From contig DFGU01000104.1 of NCBI GenBank assembly GCA_002371785.1, forward strand, positions 1 to 17,205: 17,205 nucleotides of DNA. Reading direction: 5' to 3'. The stretch is from Bacteroidales bacterium UBA3742 (GTDB lineage Bacteria; Bacteroidota; Bacteroidia; Bacteroidales; Paludibacteraceae). Each line of letters begins with the position of its first letter. Within the stretch, counting starts at the first letter, position 1. Below, in pieces: positions 7,853 through 13,875 of this stretch. The translations under genes and the position numbers were made by a program. Under the pieces are notes generated by a model. It did no database searches. It saw only the letters and a program-made list of their open reading frames with translations, and was not told where the DNA came from.

Positions 7853-8668
7853 TTAATATTGTTCATCTTCGCTGGGGAAGGTACAGTCCTTCACGGCCGA
7901 TACATACTCGCTTACAGCCGCTTTTACAGGCTCGGCCAGTTGGGCAAAGCGGCGCAGGAACTTAGGCTGGAAGCCCTGGTTGAGTCCCAGCATGTCGTGC
8001 AGCACCAGTACCTGACCGTCGCATCCGTTACCCGCTCCGATACCTATCACGGGGCAGCTGACGGCCTTGGTCACCTGTGCAGCCAATGCGGCCGGTATTT
8101 TCTCCAGCACGATGGAGAAGCAACCTGCTTCGTCCAGCAACTTGGCATCGCGCAGCAACTTGTCGGCCTCGGCTTTCTCCTTGGCACGCAGCCCGTAGCC
8201 GCCAAACTGATTCACCGACTGCGGCGTCAGTCCCAGGTGTCCCATCACGGGGATACCGGCTTGCACCATCCGTTTGATCTGCGGCAGGATCTCCTCGCCG
8301 CCCTCCAGCTTCACGCCGTCGCAGCCGGACTCTTTGAGTATGCGTACGGCATTGCGTACGGCGTCTTCTGTGGAAACCTGATAACTGCCGAAGGGCATGT
8401 CGCAAACCACCAAGCCGTGCTTCGCAGCGCGCACAACGCCACGAGTCAGGAAAATCATCTCATCCACTGTGATGGGGAGCGTGTTCTGGTTGCCGCAAAC
8501 TATATTACTGCCACTATCGCCTACCAGGATAATATCGATACCCGCTTCGTCCACCAAACTGGCCAGGGTAAAATCATACGATGTAAGCATCGCGATCTTC
8601 TCGCCGTTCTGCTTCATCATACGCAGCCTGGAAGTGGTCATTCGGGTGTTTTGTACGTGTACAGACAT
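7853..8668 (-). CDS. panB: 3-methyl-2-oxobutanoate hydroxymethyltransferase (ketopantoate hydroxymethyltransferase)
   Basis: PanB transfers a hydroxymethyl group from 5,10-methylene-THF to 2-oxoisovalerate, the first committed step of pantothenate/CoA synthesis in the cytosol. The 271-aa product shows the family signatures: L-T-S-Y-D-F-T near the N-terminus, I-L-V-G-D-S (metal-binding Asp), T-L-P-I-T-V-D-E-M, V-V-C-D-M-P-F-G-S-Y (second metal Asp), V-K-L-E-G-G, G-H-L-G-L-T-P-Q-S-V, L-E-K-I-P (catalytic Glu region), and I-G-I-G-A-G-N-G-C-D-G-Q. The frame is open back to 8755, but the ATG at 8668 (M-S-V-H-V) is chosen: it fits the family length and lies about 29 nt downstream of the predicted transcription start, whereas the 8755 start lies upstream of the promoter. 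No panC or panD is adjacent. Confidence 0.95.
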   Translation of the reverse strand: MSVHVQNTRMTTSRLRMMKQNGEKIAMLTSYDFTLASLVDEAGIDIILVGDSGSNIVCGNQNTLPITVDEMIFLTRGVVRAAKHGLVVCDMPFGSYQVSTEDAVRNAVRILKESGCDGVKLEGGEEILPQIKRMVQAGIPVMGHLGLTPQSVNQFGGYGLRAKEKAEADKLLRDAKLLDEAGCFSIVLEKIPAALAAQVTKAVSCPVIGIGAGNGCDGQVLVLHDMLGLNQGFQPKFLRRFAQLAEPVKAAVSEYVSAVKDCTFPSEDEQY

Positions 8669-8700
8669 CTTTTTTGAACCTTTTTCTCTAAAAATCACGA

Positions 8701-8731
8701 CAAAAGTACTACTTTTTTTGCATATCTCCAA
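8701..8731 (-). promoter_or_regulatory. panB promoter
   Basis: On the minus strand, TTG (8731-8729, inside a TTTG) is followed by 20 nt and TACTTTTG (8708-8701). The expected start is about 8697, giving a leader of roughly 29 nt to the chosen panB ATG. It is interleaved with the plus-strand promoter at 8718-8748. Confidence 0.75.
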
Positions 8732-8748
8732 AAAAAACCGTATTTTTG
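8718..8748 (+). promoter_or_regulatory. Promoter of the FecCD-type permease gene
   Basis: TTG (8718-8720), 20 nt, then TATTTTTG (8741-8748). The predicted start is about 8752, which lies after the first in-frame ATG (8750) and about 7 nt before the second (8759). This supports 8759 as the translation start with a nearly absent leader. Confidence 0.75.
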
Positions 8749-8758
8749 CATGCAAATT

Positions 8759-9736
8759 ATGAAGAAAAGTACACTTTTTTTTATATTATCGTCATTTCTG
8801 ACAGTGATTTTGTTCGGTCTCGACCTATGTAGCGGATCGATCTGGATCAACCTGCCGGACGTGCTTGGCGGCGGATCTGCGGACTCGATAGAACATACTA
8901 TCCTCCTGAATCTGCGTCTGCCCAAGGCCATCGTAGCCGTGCTGGCCGGCGCCGCCTTGTCGGTGTCGGGTCTGATGATGCAGACCCTGTTTCGCAACCC
9001 CCTGGCCGGTCCGTATATCCTGGGCGTCAGCTCGGGGGCCAGTCTGGGCGTAGCCTTTGTGACGATGTGCAGCGTGATGCTGGCCTGGACGCCCTTTGTC
9101 CACCTCGGCGCGGTGGCGGCAGCCATCCTGGGTAGTACGGCCGTGTTGCTGCTCGTCATGGCCGTCAGCCGACGCGTGCAGAGCAATGTGTCGCTACTGA
9201 TCGTAGGTATGATGTTCGGCTCGATAGCCGGTGCACTGGTGAGTCTCATGCAGAATTTTGCGAATCCCGATGCCCTCAAGCTGTTCATCGTCTGGACCTT
9301 GGGTTCGCTGGAGTCGGTAGGCTGGACGGACATGCCGCTGATGGCCGGTATTGTGGTGCCGGGCCTCGTATGCGCCGTGCTGCTTATGAAGCCGCTCAAC
9401 GGACTGCTGCTGGGCGAGGACTACGCGCGCGGGCTCGGTATAGATGTACGGCGTACGCGCCTGGGAATCGTACTGGCCACCGGTCTGCTGGCCGGCGGCG
9501 TGACGGCTTTCTGCGGACCGATAGCCTTCGTAGGTGTGGCCGTGCCTCATATAGCCCGCGGTATGCTGCGCTCGTCCAACCATCGTCTGACGCTGCCTGC
9601 CTCGGCCTTGATAGGTGCCAATCTGGTGCTGGTGTGCGATATACTGGCGTCGCTATTTACGTACCCCCTGCCGGTATCCACGGTGAGTGCCCTCTTCGGC
9701 GCACCCGTCATCATATGGATCATCCTGAAGAAATAG
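8759..9736 (+). CDS. FecCD/BtuC-family ABC transporter permease (iron-siderophore, heme or cobalamin type)
   Basis: A 325-aa inner-membrane permease with about 9-10 hydrophobic helices, the normal length for the FecCD family. Hallmarks are L-R-L-P-K-A-I-V-A-V-L-A-G-A-A-L-S-V-S-G, then Q-T-L-F-R-N-P-L-A, Y-I-L-G-V-S-S-G-A-S-L-G, and near the C-terminus G-P-I-A-F-V-G-V-A-V-P-H-I-A-R. These proteins pair with a periplasmic binding protein and an ATPase to import iron complexes, heme or vitamin B12; the substrate cannot be told from sequence. No ATPase or binding protein lies next to it: menG follows after 5 nt and panB is divergent. The start at 8759 (M-K-K-S-T) is preferred over 8750 because the predicted promoter places the transcript start at about 8752. 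Confidence 0.9.
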   Translation: MKKSTLFFILSSFLTVILFGLDLCSGSIWINLPDVLGGGSADSIEHTILLNLRLPKAIVAVLAGAALSVSGLMMQTLFRNPLAGPYILGVSSGASLGVAFVTMCSVMLAWTPFVHLGAVAAAILGSTAVLLLVMAVSRRVQSNVSLLIVGMMFGSIAGALVSLMQNFANPDALKLFIVWTLGSLESVGWTDMPLMAGIVVPGLVCAVLLMKPLNGLLLGEDYARGLGIDVRRTRLGIVLATGLLAGGVTAFCGPIAFVGVAVPHIARGMLRSSNHRLTLPASALIGANLVLVCDILASLFTYPLPVSTVSALFGAPVIIWIILKK

Positions 9737-9741
9737 CATAC

Positions 9742-10449
9742 ATGGAAAATATTTCAAAACAGAAACAACATATCGGCGGTCTGTTCGACCGCATTGCCCG
9801 CCACTATGACGGACTCAACCACCTGCTCTCGCTGGGTATCGATCGCTGCTGGCGACGCCAGGCGGTGGGTAGCATGCAAAAGGCTGACCACGTGCTGGAC
9901 GTGGCTGTCGGTACGGGCGATCTGGCCCTGCTGCTCTTGCGCCGGGGTAAGGCGCAACGGGTGACCGGCATCGACCTCTCCACCGAGATGATGCGTATCG
10001 GCGCCGAAAAAGCCCGGCGGGCCGGACGCGAGATCCGGTTTATGGAGGCCAATGCGCAAGAGATGCCCTTTCCGGATGCCTCGTTTGATGCCGTCACGTG
10101 TGCGTACGGCGTGCGCAACTTTGCCGACCTGGATGCCGGACTGAGTGAGATGTACCGTGTACTCCGGCCGGGTGGGGAACTGACCATCCTGGAGTTCGGC
10201 TATCCCCGACAGAAATGGGTACGCAGGACCTATGATTGGTATTTCTCAACATGGCTGCCGATGATCGGTCGACTCTTCAGTCGCGATAAGACAGCCTACA
10301 CCTATCTCAATCAGAGCGTACGCCATTTTTGCTACGCCGATGATTTTCTGGAACATCTAAAAAAAGTAGGCTTCCGGGGGACATATTATCGTCCGCAGAC
10401 CTTCGGTATTTCGTATCTATATAAAGCACAGAAGTTGAACGAAAAGTAA
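9742..10449 (+). CDS. menG: Demethylmenaquinone methyltransferase (UbiE/MenG)
   Basis: A 235-aa SAM-dependent C-methyltransferase making menaquinone from demethylmenaquinone, the last step of menaquinone synthesis. Family signatures are F-D-R-I-A-R-H-Y-D-G-L-N-H-L-L-S-L-G-I-D near the start, the SAM-binding V-L-D-V-A-V-G-T-G-D-L-A, G-I-D-L-S-T-E-M, the acidic A-N-A-Q-E-M-P-F-P-D, C-A-Y-G-V-R-N-F-A-D, and the R-V-L-R-P-G-G-E-L-T-I-L-E-F block, with a C-terminal F-G-I-S-Y-L-Y-K-A. The frame is open upstream into the permease gene, but the ATG at 9742, five bases after the permease stop, gives the family N-terminus and length. It is probably co-transcribed with the permease. Menaquinone as quinone is inferred because Bacteroidota use it; the family also includes ubiquinone enzymes. 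Confidence 0.95.
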   Translation: MENISKQKQHIGGLFDRIARHYDGLNHLLSLGIDRCWRRQAVGSMQKADHVLDVAVGTGDLALLLLRRGKAQRVTGIDLSTEMMRIGAEKARRAGREIRFMEANAQEMPFPDASFDAVTCAYGVRNFADLDAGLSEMYRVLRPGGELTILEFGYPRQKWVRRTYDWYFSTWLPMIGRLFSRDKTAYTYLNQSVRHFCYADDFLEHLKKVGFRGTYYRPQTFGISYLYKAQKLNEK

Positions 10450-10456
10450 AATGCAT

Positions 10457-10476
10457 AATTGTTAATAACTTTTCTT
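10457..10476 (+). repeat. Direct repeat copy 1, menG-nrdD intergenic region
   Basis: Twenty bases, AATTGTTAATAAcTTTTCTT, immediately after the menG stop. The same sequence with a single difference recurs at 10558-10577. Function unknown; it could be a regulator-binding site or a remnant of a duplicated promoter region. Confidence 0.6.
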
Positions 10477-10506
10477 TTTGGAAAACTTTTTGACTTTGTA
10501 AAAATA

Positions 10507-10544
10507 GCAACATGCACATAACAAGCGTGTTGCGATTTTGTTTT
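10507..10544 (+). terminator. Probable intrinsic terminator after menG
   Basis: GCAACATGC (10507-10515) pairs with GCGTGTTGC (10525-10533) to form a 9-bp stem with one G-T wobble and a 9-nt loop. It is followed by GATTTTGTTTT. It lies 57 nt past the menG stop and ahead of the nrdD promoter. The T tract is interrupted, so strength is uncertain. Confidence 0.55.
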
Positions 10545-10557
10545 GGACAACTTTTCG

Positions 10558-10577
10558 AATTGTTAATAAATTTTCTT
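10558..10577 (+). repeat. Direct repeat copy 2, just upstream of the nrdD promoter
   Basis: AATTGTTAATAAaTTTTCTT, 19 of 20 bases identical to 10457-10476. It ends 10 bases before the TTG of the nrdD promoter, a typical place for an activator or repressor site. No protein can be assigned. Confidence 0.6.
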
Positions 10578-10587
10578 GCCAAAAAAT

Positions 10588-10618
10588 TTGCACAATTCAA
10601 AAAAAGTCCGTACCTTTG
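10588..10618 (+). promoter_or_regulatory. nrdD promoter
   Basis: TTG (10588-10590, in TTTG), 20 nt, then TACCTTTG (10611-10618). The expected start is about 10622, leaving a leader of about 100 nt before the nrdD ATG. No NrdR-box-like sequence was recognised in this region. Confidence 0.8.
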
Positions 10619-10721
10619 CACCGCAATTTCGGCTTATGTGAAGGGGATTTTTTTGGAGGTGGCTGAAAGACAGTTTATTAGAAGAAATCAGACGAAAATT
10701 TTTAGAAATATATACTACAGT

Positions 10722-12827
10722 ATGGAAACTTACATTATCAAACGTGATGGCAAGAAAGAGTTGTTTGCCATCGACAAAATCAAGAACGCTATTGCCAAGG
10801 CTTTTGTGGCAGTAGGAGCTTTCGCTCCGGAGGAGACCCTGGGTGCTATCCTGTCTCGCCTGCGTGTGCATAACGGCATCAGTGTGGAGGAGATCCAAAA
10901 CCAGGTCGAGGTGGCCTTGATGGCCGAGGGTTACTATCAGGTAGCCAAGGCGTATATGCTTTATCGTCAGGGACATACCGAGGATCGTGAGACCCAGCGT
11001 CGTCTGGAGTTCCTCATGAACTATGTCCAGGCTTCCAACGCGGCTGAGGGTTCGAAATTCGACGCCAACGCCAACGTGGAGCACAAGAACATTGCTACGC
11101 TTATCGGCGAGCTGCCCAAGCAGGGCTTTATCCGCCTCAACCGTCGTCTGCTCACCGAGCGCATCAAGACCATGTTCGGCAAGGAACTGGCAGACCGCTA
11201 CGTGAGCCTGCTGAATCAGCACTTCATCTACAAGAACGACGAGACCAACCTGGCCAACTACTGTGCTTCGATCACGATGTATCCGTGGTTGATCGGTGGT
11301 ACGAAGTCGATTGGCGGTAACGCTACGCCTCCTCACAACCTCAAGTCGTTCTGCGGCGGATTTATCAACATGGTCTTCATGGTCAGCTCCATGCTCTCGG
11401 GTGCGTGCGCTACGCCTGAGTTCCTTATGTATATGAACTACTTCATCGAGCAGGAGTACGGCGAGGACTACTACAAGCGTGCCGACGAGGTGGTGGACCT
11501 CAGCCTGAAGCGTCGTACGATCGACAAGGTCATCACCGACTGCTTCCAGCAGGTGGTGTATAGCCTCAACCAGCCTTCGGGTGCCCGTAACTTCCAGTCG
11601 GTATTCTGGAATATCAGTTACTACGACCGCTACTACTTTGAGTCGCTCTTCGGCAACTTCTACTTCCCCAACGGCGAGAAGCCTCACTGGGACAGCCTCG
11701 ACTGGTTGCAACGCCGCTTCATGCGTTGGTTCAACGACGAGCGTACCCGTTGCGTGCTCACCTTCCCGGTAGAGACCATGGCGCTACTGGCCGAGAACGG
11801 CGACGTCAAGGACAAGGAGTATGGCGACTTCACCGCCCAGATGTACTCGGAGGGTCACTCCTTCTTCACATATATCAGCGACAATGCCGACTCGCTCTCC
11901 AGCTGCTGCCGTCTGCGTAACGAGATCACCGACAACGGCTTCAGCTATACGCTGGGTGCCGGCGGTGTATCCACCGGTTCGAAGTCGGTGCTGACCATCA
12001 ACCTCAACCGCGCCGTACAGTATGCCGTTCGCAACAATATCCCGTACCAGAAGTATATCGAGGATGTGGTAGATATGATGCACAAGGTGCAGTTGGCATA
12101 CAACGAGAACCTCAAGGAACTGCAGTCCAAGGGCATGCTCCCGCTCTTCGATGCCGGATACATTAATATCGGTCGTCAGTACCTGACCATCGGTGTGAAC
12201 GGTATGGTAGAGGCTGCCGAGTTCCTGGGCATCGAGATCAAGGACTCGCCCGAGTATGCAGGCTTTGTAGAGGAAATCCTGAGCACCATCGAGAAGCTCA
12301 ACAAGCAGTACCGTACCAAGGATGTGATGTTCAACTGCGAGATGATCCCGGCCGAGAACGTAGGCGTTAAGCACGCTAAGTGGGACCGCGAGGACGGCTA
12401 TGTAGTGCCGCGTGACTGCTACAACAGCTATTTCTACGTAGTAGAAGATACCTCGCTCAACGTGCTCGACCGCTTCCGTCTGCACGGACGTAAGTACATC
12501 GACCACCTCACCGGCGGTTCGGCGCTCCACTGCAACCTGGAGGAGCACCTCTCTCAACCACAGTACCGTCAGCTCCTGCGCGTAGCCGCTCAGGAGGGAT
12601 GCAACTACTTCACGTTCAATATCCCCAACACCGTCTGCAACGACTGCGGTCATATCGACAAGCGCTACCTCAAGGAGTGCCCGCATTGCCACTCCAAGAA
12701 CGTGGACTACCTCACCCGCGTCATCGGCTACATGAAACGCGTATCGAACTTCTCCGAGGCTCGTCAGCGTGAGGCCGCTAAGCGCTACTACGCAGAGGCA
12801 GCTAAAGCTCCGAAAGCTGAATGCTGA
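10722..12827 (+). CDS. nrdD: Anaerobic ribonucleoside-triphosphate reductase (class III)
   Basis: A 701-aa glycyl-radical enzyme reducing ribonucleotides to deoxyribonucleotides without oxygen. The N-terminus is an ATP-cone (I-I-K-R-D-G-K, then K-I-K-N-A-I-A-K-A-F, and A-Y-M-L-Y-R about residue 80) for allosteric control. The middle has the NrdD signature G-G-N-A-T-P-P-H-N-L-K-S-F-C-G-G-F and a S-S-C-C-R stretch (C395/C396), plausibly including an active-site Cys. The C-terminus has the zinc site C639-N-D-C642 and C653-P-H-C656, then R-V-I-G-Y-M with the radical Gly at 669. The frame is open back to 10512, but the ATG at 10722 starts just before I-I-K-R-D-G as in the family and lies downstream of the promoter. 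Codon use favours GCT, GGT and CGT more than neighbouring genes do, hinting at strong expression. nrdG follows after 13 nt. Confidence 0.97.
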   Translation: METYIIKRDGKKELFAIDKIKNAIAKAFVAVGAFAPEETLGAILSRLRVHNGISVEEIQNQVEVALMAEGYYQVAKAYMLYRQGHTEDRETQRRLEFLMNYVQASNAAEGSKFDANANVEHKNIATLIGELPKQGFIRLNRRLLTERIKTMFGKELADRYVSLLNQHFIYKNDETNLANYCASITMYPWLIGGTKSIGGNATPPHNLKSFCGGFINMVFMVSSMLSGACATPEFLMYMNYFIEQEYGEDYYKRADEVVDLSLKRRTIDKVITDCFQQVVYSLNQPSGARNFQSVFWNISYYDRYYFESLFGNFYFPNGEKPHWDSLDWLQRRFMRWFNDERTRCVLTFPVETMALLAENGDVKDKEYGDFTAQMYSEGHSFFTYISDNADSLSSCCRLRNEITDNGFSYTLGAGGVSTGSKSVLTINLNRAVQYAVRNNIPYQKYIEDVVDMMHKVQLAYNENLKELQSKGMLPLFDAGYINIGRQYLTIGVNGMVEAAEFLGIEIKDSPEYAGFVEEILSTIEKLNKQYRTKDVMFNCEMIPAENVGVKHAKWDREDGYVVPRDCYNSYFYVVEDTSLNVLDRFRLHGRKYIDHLTGGSALHCNLEEHLSQPQYRQLLRVAAQEGCNYFTFNIPNTVCNDCGHIDKRYLKECPHCHSKNVDYLTRVIGYMKRVSNFSEARQREAAKRYYAEAAKAPKAEC

Positions 12828-12840
12828 TAGCTGATGCCCC

Positions 12841-13296
12841 ATGAAAGTAGCATCCTACGATATCGTATTCCAAGAAGTACCCGGAGAGGTGACGCTGGCG
12901 CTCAACCTCTCCGGGTGTCCTTGTCATTGCCCGGGTTGCCATAGCCGGCACCTGGCCGAAGATATCGGCGAACCCATCGACGAGGCCCTGCTAGACGGCT
13001 TGCTGGATCGTTATGGCGAGCAGATCACGTGCGTATGCTTCATGGGCGGTGACCAAGCCCCGGCCTACGTGGCCCGGCTGGCGCAACATATACACACTAA
13101 AAAGCTGCGTACGGCCTGGTATAGCGGTCGTACGCATTTCCCGGCCGAGCCGGAGAGTTTTGACTATGTCAAACTGGGTGGCTATGTAGAGGCCCTTGGC
13201 GGACTCAAATCACCCACTACCAACCAGCGTTTCTATCGTCGCCAGGACGGCGAGTGGGTGGACGAGACCTACCGCTTCCAACGAAGTGCCTTCTAG
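12841..13296 (+). CDS. nrdG: Anaerobic ribonucleotide reductase activating protein (radical SAM)
   Basis: A 151-aa radical-SAM activase that generates the glycyl radical on NrdD using a 4Fe-4S cluster and SAM. The cluster motif CX3CX2C is at C26, C30 and C33 (S-G-C-P-C-H-C-P-G-C-H-S); an extra Cys at 28 lies inside the motif. The C-F-M-G-G-D motif (SAM-binding 'GGE'-like strand) follows near residue 60, then L-R-T-A-W-Y-S-G. The length and the lack of extra ferredoxin domains are typical of NrdG. It lies 13 nt after nrdD with no promoter between, so the two form an operon ended by the hairpin at 13302-13336. Confidence 0.95.
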   Translation: MKVASYDIVFQEVPGEVTLALNLSGCPCHCPGCHSRHLAEDIGEPIDEALLDGLLDRYGEQITCVCFMGGDQAPAYVARLAQHIHTKKLRTAWYSGRTHFPAEPESFDYVKLGGYVEALGGLKSPTTNQRFYRRQDGEWVDETYRFQRSAF

Positions 13297-13301
13297 CAAA
13301 T

Positions 13302-13336
13302 TAAGAGCACCGCATTCCTCGGAATCGGTGCTCTTA
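13302..13336. terminator. Strong hairpin terminator between convergent nrdG and hpf
   Basis: TAAGAGCACCG (13302-13312) and CGGTGCTCTTA (13326-13336) pair perfectly over 11 bp, and ATTCC/GGAAT inside the loop can extend the stem. It begins 5 nt after the nrdG stop. The T-rich flank is modest on each strand (TTATTACGTTTATTTTA on plus), so it may serve both converging genes. Confidence 0.75.
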
Positions 13337-13368
13337 TTACGTTTATTTTATGTCTCGGTCATAGACCG

Positions 13369-13644
13369 TTAGCCGTTTTTTCTGCGCTCCAGTTGTCCTT
13401 CCAGGGCAGCGAGGCATGCATCGATGCCGTCCTCAAAGGTGTCGGCCGTCTTCTCGGCAAACATGCCGGCGATGCGCATCTTCACCTCCTTGTTCATGTT
13501 GGTCTGCGGCTTAACGACCGACATGCGAATCTCTACTTTGTCGTCTGCGCCCAGGTGACGAGCGAAACGATTCATCTTCTTCTCGATAAAATCTTCAAGA
13601 GGCTTGGCCATCTCAAAGTTTACAGCATTAATTGTCATTGTCAT
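13369..13644 (-). CDS. hpf: Short HPF/RaiA-type ribosome hibernation factor
   Basis: A 91-aa protein of the ribosome-associated HPF/RaiA (YfiA) family, which binds the 30S decoding centre and stabilises inactive ribosomes in slow growth. Visible features are an N-terminal strand (I-N-A-V-N-F-E), the helix L-E-D-F-I-E-K-K-M-N-R-F, strands V-E-I-R-M-S-V-V and E-V-K-M-R-I-A-G-M-F, and the C-terminal helix D-T-F-E-D-G-I-D-A-C-L-A-A-L-E-G-Q-L-E-R-R-K, which matches the family's A-I-D-x-x-x-x-x-L-x-x-Q-L pattern. It is the short form, without the dimerising C-terminal domain of long HPF, as usual in Bacteroidota. The start could be at 13644 or the second Met at 13638. It has its own promoter at 13682-13712. 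Confidence 0.88.
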   Translation of the reverse strand: MTMTINAVNFEMAKPLEDFIEKKMNRFARHLGADDKVEIRMSVVKPQTNMNKEVKMRIAGMFAEKTADTFEDGIDACLAALEGQLERRKNG

Positions 13645-13681
13645 ATCCGAACAAAATTTAAGGTTTTTGTGTTTCTGCTTG

Positions 13682-13712
13682 CAAATTTACTCTTTTTCTC
13701 GCACATGCGCAA
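13682..13712 (-). promoter_or_regulatory. hpf promoter
   Basis: On the minus strand, TTG (13712-13710), 20 nt, then TAAATTTG (13689-13682). The predicted start is about 13678, with a leader of about 34 nt. Confidence 0.7.
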
Positions 13713-13770
13713 TAAAATAGTAGTAAAAAGGAGAATTTTGCAGAAAAAACGTATTTTTTTACGAAAATGC

Positions 13771-13801
13771 TTGTGTATATGAAAAAAAAGCATTACCTTT
13801 G
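13771..13801 (+). promoter_or_regulatory. Promoter of the 692-aa secreted protein gene
   Basis: TTG (13771-13773), 20 nt, then TACCTTTG (13794-13801). The expected start is about 13805, with a leader of roughly 71 nt. The same TACCTTTG -7 element is used by nrdD and the GH3 gene. Confidence 0.8.
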
Positions 13802-13875
13802 CGACCAAATAGAGTTTTTGCGAATGGGATGCATTGGCTCTGTTATAATTAGTCTAACTAAATTAAAAAGGTTTT

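Noticed and set aside
8669..8755. N-terminal extension of panB to an ATG at 8755
   Set aside because: It would start upstream of the predicted panB promoter and extends beyond the family N-terminus.
9370..9741. N-terminal extension of menG into the permease gene
   Set aside because: The extension is an out-of-frame reading of the permease; the ATG at 9742 gives the family start.
10512..10721. N-terminal extension of nrdD
   Set aside because: It crosses the terminator hairpin and the promoter; the family N-terminus begins at 10722.
10563..12842. Long minus-strand open frames opposite nrdD
   Set aside because: nrdD is certain from its motifs, and the antisense products have no recognisable domain or promoter.
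13355..13368. CGGTC-ATA-GACCG hairpin just after the hpf stop
   Set aside because: Only 5 bp with no following T tract on the hpf strand; the 13302-13336 hairpin is the better terminator.
13828..13851. Short leader ORF (M-H-W-L-C-Y-N) ahead of the secreted protein gene
   Set aside because: Seven codons in an AT-rich leader, no attenuator-like alternative hairpins seen; expected by chance.
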